From: Lineus longissimus | Lineage: Eukaryota; Nemertea; Pilidiophora; Heteronemertea; Lineidae | Length of the DNA stretch: 64,000 bases | Reading direction: 5' to 3' | NCBI RefSeq assembly: GCF_910592395.1 | Contig: NC_088316.1 | Span: 11,596,001-11,660,000, forward strand | Shown: positions 46,511 to 56,312 of the stretch, one piece after another | Position numbering within the stretch: position 1 is the first letter of the stretch | How the letters are laid out: each line of letters opens with the position of its first letter | Made by a program: the position numbers and the translations under genes | The notes under the pieces: model-generated | Seen by the model: the letters and a program-made list of their open reading frames with translations, nothing else | Databases searched by the model: none | Told to the model about the DNA's origin: nothing

Positions 46511-49248
46511 ATGGTAATCTCAAGGGGTTAAACCTAACAATAATCAATCGACTGAGAAAAAGTTAGCTTATTTCTTCAGACATCTGTCGAAGAGAAATTT
46601 TCCAGTCACGCAAGCGAATGCTGATAAGTCGATCTGAACACGCGGAATTGAAGAGCTCAGCGTGTCTAACGACATGAATGTTACAGTTCAGACTTGGGTA
46701 ATTAGCCAAAAGGACCTACTCGACTGCAAACCAATCTCCACGATGCTAATGTGTCTCAAATATATGTCGCCGAACGTTTTCTAGGATGGGGAACGAGCAG
46801 CTGTTAACCTGGAATCGATGCCTTAAGACTTGGCCACAAGAATGGGTATTTAGTGCGGGGATTGCTTATTGCGATTCATCATAACGGAAGTATCAATCGA
46901 TTTAAAGACGGCAATAATAGCTGAATAGCTTTTGTTACGACTGTAAATAAGGTTCTCAATTTCATGGATTCAGTTAATGCAGGGCATCCAATTTAATCGG
47001 AAAATAAATTTCCCCGACAACTATTCTGAAAATAATCTTGGGATATTGGGTAGATCTCGACAGAAGTCTGTTGAAAAACGATTCAATTTCCTAGCGGATT
47101 TTATCATTAAATCTAGCCACTATCTCTCTTTCATCAACGCATTACCCGCCTATACGGTTTTCCATTACGTTGCTTGGCTTTTAGAAGCGGAACGATTTCA
47201 TCCTGCAGCAATTTTAGAGGCGATTTGATACAATTAATTATTCTAATCGGATGAAATATTACACTATTTTCCCTAATTTTATCTATTGATGGACACCAGA
47301 AAAGCATCAGATTATCCTGGACTTCTATAATCCACTGCCATTCTCTAATAATGGGTGATAAAATGCTGATACCCAACAACACCCTGGAGCATCAATTCTC
47401 CTAATTGCAAAGAATCAGACAGGCCTTCCAATTTGCCGAGCTGGCCCGGCCTGGGAAAGGAAAAAGAAATTCAATTAAGTTGGAAAAACTGTGCTGTTGG
47501 AGTCTTTCAACGAAAAATTGTTGCGTTCACTTGGTAATAAGGTTCTTCGAACATGATTTGCATCAAAAGTAGAGAAAAATGCACTGCCAGTTTGAACTAT
47601 GGAAAGCAAACAAATAGGAAAATATGCATGGATTGATTTTGTGCCTGCACTACAGAGTAACCCGCTCGTCCTAATCTACCTTGAACTTGCTTGCACTATT
47701 ATGTTTGCCTTGGGAAATCACCAGTTGCATTCCGTGTAATTATGTCGCAAGCGATTGTCTGGTGGAATCCGCACGTCATCGCGAACCCTTATTAACTCTC
47801 ACTTATCGTCTTCTTATATGGTAATGAACTCAATTACGTGAAACCTTGCTGCTTTGGAACACAGAAAATGATTGGCCCAACCACCGTTATTACATTATAC
47901 AGTGAATATATCCAAATTGAATTCGTTGCCTATTAGGTACGGTGCTAATGAAAAAAACAAGAGCCATGATTTTCCCACGAGCTAAGTGTCTTTTTGTGTT
48001 GGAGTTGAGGAATTCCAGCCTCATTATCACGCTGTTTTCTTTCTGCAGTGCGGCATTGTGGTGCGGCTTTTTGGTGTGGCTTTGTCTTTGAGACGAGCAC
48101 CGAAGATGCGGATGAAGACGAATGAAACAGTAGATGATGCTGATGCTCAAATGCACCATGTCACATTTAACTCGAAAGAACATCAAGAGATAGAATATTT
48201 GAAGACATCACGACAAATTGTAAGCACACCCATTGTGTACATCAAGAAAAAACTGCAACAAGGCGGTCTCATGGTGATATTTCTCTCAATAGCTTATTGA
48301 TGGTAATCCAGGATCTACAGCTGCTCTTGTACCAAAGTGTCGTATACAGGTTATATTCTAAGATATCCCACAAGTCATGAGGTAGGCAAGAAAAACTCCT
48401 CGTGAGATGAAGAGGTTGCATCATGCCATCCTCTATTAAGTGTCGTTAGATGTACACTCGCTCCCCGATCCAATCATTTTTTCATGACCTCAGAATGACA
48501 CCATTTTGTAAGCAGCTATCCATCTATGAGCAAGTAAACTAACGTATTCGAAATATTAGCTGGATGAAACCTTTTACTTGGAAAAAAAGCAGAAGCAAAA
48601 TGGATTTTGTTGATCGAATGGAAAGGTGACAGAGCTTGTGCCTGAGAATCAGTACCCCCCCCCCCCCACCCCCTCAGGAGATGTTTATGCATAGAATACA
48701 GAGGCCAGACCACGGTCTCCAAAGTGACTACTTCTGATGCCTTGGCCTCAGCAGCTATATGAGTTCAGCTGGAGCTGCAGACGTCACAGGCACTGGTGTA
48801 ATCCGAAGTACCACTCCCAACAATGACTCAATTGCAACCTTCCTAAGTTTCTCCTTGAAGTTCTCCATTTTGTATGCAGAACATGTGATGATTACCATAG
48901 AAGATGGGATTGCCTACCACTGAAGCTTGTCGGCAATTGCAACAACCATTACTGAGGTTCAGGTTTGAGCGTTTCTCCTCGACGCTTTTTAATATTCTAT
49001 CGAAACAACTCAATGTTTTACAGGCAGAGGAAAGGAGTCGAGGTGACGCGATGAATCCTTGCTAATTGTGACTAAAACATAAATTATATTGATCGGCAAA
49101 GTCTTAAAGAGACAACTTGGGTATGAGATATGTTGGTTTTTCATACCCAAATGGCCTCCAGCAGGACTGCGACTACTTTAAACAGGATAATTGAAAAGTC
49201 ATTGAACAGCAATAAACAATGCACTAGGCTGGGTGTAGCCATAGGCCT

Positions 49249-49426
49249 GAGTTCTAATGATGAACTTGGACAGTGTTGCAAGGCAGTTTTAGAATGTTTT
49301 GGCCTTAGAATGTTTTGGCCCAAACATTCTAAAACTGCCTTGCAACACTGTCCAAGTTCATCATTAGCCAGGCCAAAACATTCTAAAACTGCCTTGCAAG
49401 ACTGTCCAAGTTCATCATTAGAACTC
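49249..49426. repeat. Three-arm inverted repeat
   Basis: Arm 1 (49249-49304, starting gagttctaatgatgaact) is the reverse complement of arm 3 (49371-49426) with a single mismatch over 56 bp. A middle copy (about 49319-49366), in the same orientation as arm 3, matches arm 1 at that mismatch. A transcript could form either of two alternative long stems. Confidence 0.92.
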
Positions 49427-50269
49427 GGCATTAATGTGATACTACCAGTGGCGGTGCATGGTGTCAAGCAGGGTCATTATCCTCCTGGCCAGGTAAATTC
49501 CATGCCCGAGTTGTCCCTGTTTACCTCTGTGATATGAGTATGTGAGTTGAACGTTTGTGTGGTTCATTTATAAGATGAGCTTGATCTGGTGTTCAGTTCT
49601 GAGCAGGATTTTTCGAGTGGCAAATCTCTGGTTAATCATGTTGAGTTTCAGTGTTGTAAGTCTCTGGCTCTGCAATAATACCGATGCCTTCATTGATGCA
49701 CTAGCAGCCCTGAGTTCCATCTGGAACCTGCATCTTGGACCAGATTTACCATGACCAGGACAGATTACGACAGATAACAGCATCGTCATCAGGACCAGAC
49801 TATCCGACTAAGATTTAGAACCCAGAAGAAGATGATGACAATTGTACCATACCAAACAAATCCTTGGCATGAAGATTACAATAAATATTGGTTTAGCACC
49901 CATGCCATATCAACAAAAACAAACAATGATTACCGATATACTACATCCAACCACCCAAACCTTCACACCAAAACATCCGAGTCAATCTCTCCATCCCTCT
50001 GAGTGATGTGTCCTTTAGATCATGATAATCTTGTGTTGATCGAATCATCAATATATGATTGCCACTGACTATGATGACAAAGCTGATAGAGTTAGACAAG
50101 CCTTGCATGCTGTATGTCCAAGGATTCATCACCATGTATTTCAAGTACATCTCACGAAAAAATGGCACACAAGATTTTATTTGATCCAATACAGAAAATG
50201 CAGCAGTGGAAGAAAATTATATTTTTAAGTGGAAAGTTTGAAGTCTAGAGTATCTAAAAAAAAACTTAC

Positions 50270-50349
50270 TTTGCCAGAATCAGACAGTACATTACCAAGA
50301 ATGAGCGATAAATACTGACAAATTTCCCTGGCCATTACGGGATTTTTTT
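50270..50349 (-). CDS. PDE2A: PDE2A-like exon: N-terminal helix
   Basis: A minus-strand exon with donor AAA|GTAAGTTT and a likely acceptor at 50350-50351 (attggcaccgtacag). As drawn it has two bases plus 26 codons ending MAREICQYLSLILGNVLSDS then GK. It runs in phase 0 into CEVVVYLL, as the helix AVKEALSAVL precedes VETVYTYLL in vertebrate PDE2A (from memory). The open frame continues upstream as YSIDYWHRTEKN to an ATG at 50378-50380, and an alternative acceptor near 50383 would include this; that part also looks protein-like (compare DALLSL in vertebrates). The 5' boundary is therefore uncertain, and an alternative first exon starting at that ATG is possible. Confidence 0.7.
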
Positions 50350-51835
50350 CTGTACGGTGCCAATAGTCGATAGAGTACATCGCTTGCTTTTTTCAGTAGG
50401 AGATGACATGGAACTTATCCATCTCACAAAACTGGTAAGAAACAATCTTGTCAGATAAGTCATGCAAAGCCATGCAGTTTATCATGAGTGTGAAAATCTT
50501 TCAGAACCATACATAAGTACATTGCCAGTTCATTTAAATCAGAATGTGGAATGATATCATCCTATGACACATCACAGAGACTCACTCAATTCGAGAAGCC
50601 CCCAAATTCTGGATGGAGTGTATTCCGACTTCAACAAGTTCTTACCAACCAAGCCACGAAAACCTAATGAACCATCCCCAAATATATCTGATCAGAATGG
50701 TCCACATGAATTCCTAAATCATCACTAGTCACATAATCCACCATCTAGATCCTCGCGATGAGACGAGAGAGTCATAACGAGCTGCTAAAATCTGTGAAGA
50801 CCATCAACATGAGGCTTATGGTCGCACATTAAATTGGTCATTACCCAAGAAGATGTTATATACTACTTGTAATTGAATAAGGAGATCATAACAAGTGGAC
50901 GGGTGAGAAATACCACCCGTCCACTGAATATTTGTTCACGGCCCATGGCAACAGGCGCACTGGCAAAAATTGCATTTAAGGTCTGATAACTTCCGATCAT
51001 GTGACAAAACGAATGGTGCAAGATGTTAGGAGTGATGTCAGACACGACATACCCTACTCGTAATGTGTCAGATCTAACCCACATCATTATGCATCTCTCT
51101 ATTTGTCATGTGATCAAAAGTTTATCGGACCTGACAACACGATTTTTTGGCACTGCGAGTGCTCAGCTGTCGTTGGGCTTTGAACAAAGGCCGCAAGCTC
51201 TGAATTCTGTCATGAAATGATGCCATGAATAGGATTTCTTCTTTTGCATCTACAGATGTATGAAAACTCACAACTTGGTCATTGAAGCTGATATTCTTGC
51301 AAATTTCTGCTTGTACAATAAAACACGCTTAATCACAGAATCGTTATCAAAGGAAACAGAGAAAAACAAGAATAAGTCTTGATACAGAAGATTTCTCTTG
51401 CAAAAAAATGCAGATAACTCAACCCCACCCAAAAGAAATTTGGTCATAGAGACCTTGGGCAAGTGTAATCTTGCACAAAGACAACATAACAGGAAAGGGG
51501 TGTATGTCCATAATCAAGAGACGCACTAAACTCTTGTCTGGTAATGAGCTACTTAGCATCTCCATAGTGGGTGCGCCATGGAAGTCACCATCATTACATG
51601 GTATGGCAATGCTGATGATTTCTGAGCACGTCTGAGAAATTGTCATAAAAAGATGTACCAGTACATGTCTGTACATGATCCGCAACACTCCCACTTCCAT
51701 TCCAATTTCATTCTGTATGTTTGAATTCATAGCTCATGGCAATCTGTCACTGCAATACTTCTCAAATTCCATAGGCTGACACAGTGGGGAATTTCTTTCA
51801 AGAATACATGTACTTTGAATTTCAAACTTGGTTTG

Positions 51836-52060
51836 TAAGAGTGGCACAGTGGAAACATCAGTGCCTGTCATCTCTGAGGTCCCGGGTTCGATTCCCAGTC
51901 AGTCTCAGTCCACTCATGTGATAAAGAGGGCGACTCTCTTCAACAACGTAGCTTTCCTCCGGGGTCTCCAGTTTCCTCCTACTTACATTACAATCACCCA
52001 ATATTGTTCATAGAGCTAATAATGTCCTTGTTGACGCTTGGCTCTCAACTCAATATTTGT
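51836..52060 (+). mobile_element. tRNA-derived SINE, family D
   Basis: Perfect A box (TGGCACAGTGG) and B box (GGTTCGATTCC) in the head, followed by tctcagtccactcatgtgataaagaggg, a cggggtctccagtttcctcc block and an AT-rich 3' end. The 3' boundary is approximate. Confidence 0.85.
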
Positions 52061-52469
52061 AATTCTAAACTTCTTCTCCTCTATCCATTCGTGAGCCGGA
52101 CGGACCATAAACGGTGAATAAAATGGCCTCGTCATCGCTGAGTGACGGCCACCAACGAGATTTCAGTATAATGTATGATTCGCCATAAGCGGGTCAGAAA
52201 CATCCCTGATTGGACCAAAACCACCACGACATGAATTATTACATCAGCTATCGCCGTTCTCGCCAGAATATAATTCGTTCTGGACAACGCGGCCAATATA
52301 CCATTACCCTCGAGAAAAGTGGAATGCACTGATATCAATAAGAAGTTCTCAAGATCGGCCAATAGTCTTTAGTTAGTCGTGTCTAGACTATTGGATTAAC
52401 CCTTAAAACCTCATGTCGTCGATTTCCAGATTGGTTTTTATGAAGTTTTATCTTCTTTGTTATATCAAC

Positions 52470-52503
52470 AAATGCCCATTTCCTTACAAGAAATGGCCAT
52501 TTT
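52470..52503. repeat. Near-palindrome at element 3' end
   Basis: aaatgcccatttc and gaaatggccattt are inverted with one mismatch around an 8-bp centre (cttacaa plus flank). It lies at the outer end, where the recombinase would act, and may be a binding site; that is inference. Confidence 0.6.
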
Positions 52504-52513
52504 GTTAGTTCAT

Positions 52514-52685
52514 ACTTACCTATGGAACACTTTTGCATGTTACTCCATTTGGGCTCAAACACAAGAGTATCCCTTTAATTTTCTAAAGGGAGAACTGAGT
52601 TAACAGCTCGGCCGCCAGGCGGCGCCCTGACCGATCCCGCGAGATCGCGCCGATCTCATGCCGCCATATTTAGTCTTTACTCTTG
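52514..52685 (-). repeat. DIRS 3' inverted terminal repeat (172 bp)
   Basis: acttacctatggaacac through ctttactcttg; the reverse complement of 58838-59009 with one mismatch (tatttagtc against tattcagtc). It includes a GC-rich segment with gccgcc-a-ggcggc. Confidence 0.97.
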
Positions 52686-52732
52686 AGCGTTAATAAAGAG
52701 TATGTCCCGTTTGTGGGGACGGCGGGAGGGCC

Positions 52733-52830
52733 GTGTTCCATAGGTAAGTATGAACTAACAAAATGGCCATTTCTTGTAAGGAAATGGGCATTTTGTGTCA
52801 TTCAAACTTACCTATGGAACACTTTTGCAT
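52733..52830 (-). repeat. DIRS internal complementary region (98 bp)
   Basis: 52733-52794 is the reverse complement of the 3' outer end; 52795-52830 continues without a break into the complement of the 5' outer end (atgcaaaagtgttccatagg...gacac). The join acacaaaatgccc equals the predicted circle junction. In the DIRS replication model this region templates completion of both ends. Confidence 0.95.
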
Positions 52831-53259
52831 CGAATCCCAGCAACCTATTGGAGGTGGGAAACGAGGACTTACCTAAGGCTGAGCTGTTGTTCCATCCAGG
52901 AGGCACCACCGGCATATTAGCTAAGGAGGACCGCCAGGGGAAAGAAATGGGGAGAACCGGAGGACCGGTATTTTGATCTCGGTATTACAATCATATTATA
53001 GAGAGTAATAGACCCATTCTCCGGAAAGCGCTAGAATTGCGTAATAAAACCATCTTCTTTCCGGCAACAGAGCTTAGAGCAAGTAAGGCATGTTGAAGGG
53101 TGTAGAATGAATTATTGCTAAACAACAATAAGAAATTGCGTCCTTTCTAGTCTACTAGGGGTTGCCTGGATGTTGAAGATAGGGCATATCAAAAATGGCG
53201 CAAGATGCGCGTTTGACTCTTCAATCGGGCTTCCCCCCCCTTTTTTGATCTAGCCAGGA
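52831..53259 (-). other. DIRS 3' non-coding region
   Basis: Sequence between the recombinase stop and the internal complementary region; it contains a C8/T6 run at 53233-53246 and no gene. Confidence 0.7.
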
Positions 53260-54366
53260 TCAAACAACATGCCCCGCAGACACAATCGGGCCGATTGTGT
53301 GCATGCCATCTACGAGGGAAGAAACGTCTCGTAGGTAGAAACGAGAGAATGTGGAGTGATTACTCCAACATGCAGCGGAAACGACTTCTTGAAGAGCAAC
53401 TCCTCGGTAGTTAGCCCAGGAGGTGGCTAGTGCTCTAACTTCGTGCGCTGAGATGTTAGCTAGCGCACGAAGATCAGAGGAAGTCTTCAAGGTGTTGTAG
53501 GAAAGACGAATAGTCTCCACAATCCACCTTGAAATAGTGGCGGCCGCTATCTCTCGTTTATTTCCCTCCTTATAGGACAAAAACAAACGCTCTCTCCCCT
53601 GGCGGATACCGGGAGGTTTTGTCCTATTTATGTAGAACTTTAGGGCCCTGACGGGACATAAAGTTCTGTCAGGAAGATCATAAGAGATCGTTCCTGACAG
53701 AGAGGGAATAGTAACCGGGGGCCGAGAGGCGGCCGGTCCCTGGTTCTTCGCCAGAAATCCTGGTATAAAAGCCAGGATAACCTCCCCTCCCTCTCTAAAA
53801 GCCAGCTTCTTAAAAGAAAGTGCATGGAGCTCTGATCTCCGTTGGGCGGTAGCCAAGGCTACTAGAAAGACCGTTTTGAGTGTCAGATATTTCATGGATG
53901 AAATAGACATGGGTTCAAAAGGATGCCTCATGAGCACCTTAAGGACAACAGAAAGGTCCCATTTAGGGGTGTTGTGAACCGGTCTAGGACGCTCTAATAA
54001 CATTCCTCTGAAAAGAGGGGTTATTTGGTCCTCCCAACGAAGATCCCAGGTGCTTAAAACACGGAGGGTAGAAGCGATGGCGGACTTATACCCTTTTATA
54101 GCCGTGACAGATAGTTGTCTTTCCGTGAATAATTCAATAAGGAAATCAACTAATCTGTATATAGAGGGAGAGATCGGATTAACTCCGTTCTCCCTGCACC
54201 AGGAAGTGAAGGTAGACCACTTTCCTTGATACACATCAAGGGTAGACCCCCTTTGAGGTGCGGACATGCGCTTGACAGCGATGTCCGAAAAGCCTCTCTG
54301 GTGGAGATGCAACTGGATAAGTTCCAGGCGTGAAACTTGAAAAATCCAGGGTTCTGGTGGTAGCAT
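53260..54366 (-). CDS. DIRS tyrosine recombinase
   Basis: The open frame extends upstream to 55344 (694 codons), but its first ~326 residues overlap the reverse transcriptase frame and have no recognisable fold. The internal Met at 54364-54366 is a more likely start, giving about 368 residues; numbering here is for the long frame. An N-terminal DNA-binding core region starts near LIQLHLHQRGFSD. The catalytic set is visible: R502 (TAQRRSEL), H634 and R637 (SAHEVR), H663 (CWSNHS) and Y670 (SRFYLRDV). The enzyme would insert circular element DNA by strand exchange in place of an integrase. It overlaps the RT frame by about 217 bp, so translation may need frameshifting, re-initiation or splicing. 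Confidence 0.93.
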   Translation of the reverse strand: MLPPEPWIFQVSRLELIQLHLHQRGFSDIAVKRMSAPQRGSTLDVYQGKWSTFTSWCRENGVNPISPSIYRLVDFLIELFTERQLSVTAIKGYKSAIASTLRVLSTWDLRWEDQITPLFRGMLLERPRPVHNTPKWDLSVVLKVLMRHPFEPMSISSMKYLTLKTVFLVALATAQRRSELHALSFKKLAFREGGEVILAFIPGFLAKNQGPAASRPPVTIPSLSGTISYDLPDRTLCPVRALKFYINRTKPPGIRQGRERLFLSYKEGNKREIAAATISRWIVETIRLSYNTLKTSSDLRALANISAHEVRALATSWANYRGVALQEVVSAACWSNHSTFSRFYLRDVSSLVDGMHTIGPIVSAGHVV

Positions 54367-56312
54367 CTCCCCAGGGGGTGCCACAGGAGGTGCTTCCAAG
54401 TAGGAAGACTCCTGGGGTGATCTATCAGGAGCTCCAGCAAGGCTGGGAACCAGGCCTGATTTGGCCAGCAAGGTGCGATGAGAGTTATTCTCACCGGATG
54501 GCTGGTCAAGATCTTGTTCAGGACTGGTTGGATGAGAGGGAGGGGTGGAAACGCATATGCGTTCAGCCCGACCCAAGAGGCTGTAAGGCTGTCGACTTCC
54601 AGGGCCTCTTCGTCCGGAAGTGGAGAGTAATAGATGGGAAGGCGATTGTTCAGCCTGGTGGCGAACAGATCTACCTTCGGAGATTGCCAAAGGCGACAAA
54701 GGTCGTCTACAATCTCCTGATGGAGTGTCCACTCTGTCTGAACTAGCTTGTTCTGACGGGACAGGGCGTCGGCAAGGATGTTGCGATTGCCCGGTATGTG
54801 TCTGGCACATATCGATACTCCAAGGTCGGCACAAAGATGGTAAAGCTCCCAAGTTAGCTGGCAAAGAATGCCGGACTTTGTGCCTCCCTGTCTCCTGACA
54901 TATGCTACTACTGTAGAATTGTCGGAGAACAGGGTTACTCTCCGATTCTTCAGGCGAAGGGAAAGAGCCCTCACGGCAAGAAGGACAGCCTTCATTTCCA
55001 ATATATTTATTGGAAGAATGGTCTCCTCCCTTGTCCATAGACCTCTTATGGACATGTCCCCGTTGTTCAGATGTGCTCCCCACCCTAGTAGGGAAGCATC
55101 TGTGAACAGGGACACTTCTGGGGGCGGTGGAGCAAGATCTACACCGCTTTGGAGACGAGTCTCCGACTCCCAGAAGTTCCAGACGTTCTTGAGTAGGTAT
55201 TGAGGTATCAATACCAACTTGTCTAATGGGTCCCTGTGGGGTTTCCATAGAGACATTAGAAACATCTGGATGGGACGCATATATAGACGGCCAAGGGGGA
55301 TTTGGTCTGCTGCCGAATTCAGAAGTCCCAAAAGGCTCAAGCATCGCCTTGCGGGAGCTTGAGTCCTTCCTCTGAATTCAGCGACGAGATGAAGAATTTT
55401 CTTTATCCTGTCTAGGGGGGGCAGCATTTTCCCTATGGCCGTAAGGAACCGAACTCCAACGTAAACGAAGTCTTGGGATGGTATGAATTCTGACTTTGTT
55501 TCGTTGATAATCCAACCTGCGGAAACTACTTTTTGCTTTAGAACCTGAAGTTGTTGCAGTAGTAGTTCCCGCGATTTGCAACGGAGTAGCCAATCGTCTA
55601 GGTAGTGATGGAGCTTGAACCCCATCACGTGAAAGGGAGCGACGAAGGCTGTGACTATCATCGTAAAAATTAGGGGTGCCGATGCCAGACCGAACGGCAG
55701 GGCCCTGAATTGATACGTCTTTCCTTCGTAATGGAATCGAAGGAAGTGTTGATAGTCTGGATGGATCGGTACATGTAAGTACGCATCCATTAAATCCATC
55801 GATACCGCCCAATCGTTGGGCTGTATCGCCGTTGCTATAGACCTGGTGGTTTCCATCTTGAAATGAGGAACATTTAAGAAGGTGTTTAACCTGGAAAGGT
55901 CTATGATCAGCCTCCATGTCCCTGCTTTCTTGGGAACCAAGAAAACGTGGCTGTAAAAGCCGGGGGAGCATGGATCTTGAAGGACCTGGATAGCTTGCTT
56001 CTCCAGTAATGTCGCGACCTCTGCTTGGAGGGCAGAGGCCTTGACTGGGTCCTTCGGTGGCTGAACTGGGGTTGGATATATGGTAGTCGGGGGGGTACGG
56101 TTGAAATCTAGTGTCACTCCGTACCTCAACATGTTTGGGACTGGGGACCCCTTTGGGCACCAATCGTCCCAAATGTCTGCAAATTTTTGCAGACGGCCCC
56201 CGACTACCGGAGTCGGCTCCTTTTTGCGTCCGGGAGGAGAAAGGAGGGGGGAGTCACCTCTTCCGGCCAGCACCCCTTGGGCGAAAGGAGTGCTTAGTCG
56301 GACCGGATCCAC
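54150..56312 (-). CDS. DIRS reverse transcriptase / RNase H
   Basis: A 720-residue uninterrupted frame. Reverse transcriptase runs from about residue 100 to 330, with LIIDLSRLNTFL, MDLMDAYLHVPI and YLDD at 237-240. RNase H spans about 400-520 (SLFTDASLLGWG, LEMKAV, FSDNSTVV, GNRNILADALSR). A third segment (about 540-615) has VDLFATRLNNRLPIYYS and AYAFPP, the arrangement of the Dam-like adenine methyltransferase region of DIRS elements; the catalytic-loop position reads FPP rather than NPPY, so methylation activity is doubtful. The start overlaps the Gag frame by 59 bp. The last ~70 codons share DNA with the recombinase frame. Confidence 0.95.
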   Translation of the reverse strand: MDPVRLSTPFAQGVLAGRGDSPLLSPPGRKKEPTPVVGGRLQKFADIWDDWCPKGSPVPNMLRYGVTLDFNRTPPTTIYPTPVQPPKDPVKASALQAEVATLLEKQAIQVLQDPCSPGFYSHVFLVPKKAGTWRLIIDLSRLNTFLNVPHFKMETTRSIATAIQPNDWAVSMDLMDAYLHVPIHPDYQHFLRFHYEGKTYQFRALPFGLASAPLIFTMIVTAFVAPFHVMGFKLHHYLDDWLLRCKSRELLLQQLQVLKQKVVSAGWIINETKSEFIPSQDFVYVGVRFLTAIGKMLPPLDRIKKILHLVAEFRGRTQAPARRCLSLLGLLNSAADQIPLGRLYMRPIQMFLMSLWKPHRDPLDKLVLIPQYLLKNVWNFWESETRLQSGVDLAPPPPEVSLFTDASLLGWGAHLNNGDMSIRGLWTREETILPINILEMKAVLLAVRALSLRLKNRRVTLFSDNSTVVAYVRRQGGTKSGILCQLTWELYHLCADLGVSICARHIPGNRNILADALSRQNKLVQTEWTLHQEIVDDLCRLWQSPKVDLFATRLNNRLPIYYSPLPDEEALEVDSLTASWVGLNAYAFPPLPLIQPVLNKILTSHPVRITLIAPCWPNQAWFPALLELLIDHPRSLPTWKHLLWHPLGRCYHQNPGFFKFHAWNLSSCISTREAFRTSLSSACPHLKGGLPLMCIKESGLPSLPGAGRTELIRSLPLYTD

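Larger units (their letters stand above)
43767..50269 (-). other. 6.5-kb intron
   Basis: Intron between the helix exon and the 95-bp exon. It holds a ~62-bp array, a SINE fragment, a degenerate coding-like repeat, the triple-arm hairpin at 49249-49426, C13 at 48655-48667, and a possible nested plus-strand exon. Otherwise (44573-45199, 45311-46254, 46511-49248, 49427-50269) nothing is recognised. Confidence 0.65.

Noticed and set aside
51419-51730. 103-codon minus-strand frame
   Set aside because: No recognisable domain, no splice context fitting the PDE2A-like gene, and a length that is not unusual for 64 kb of AT-rich sequence.
51836-51902. Possible tRNA gene with good A and B boxes
   Set aside because: No paired acceptor stem could be found and the sequence continues into a SINE body shared with 45200-45310.
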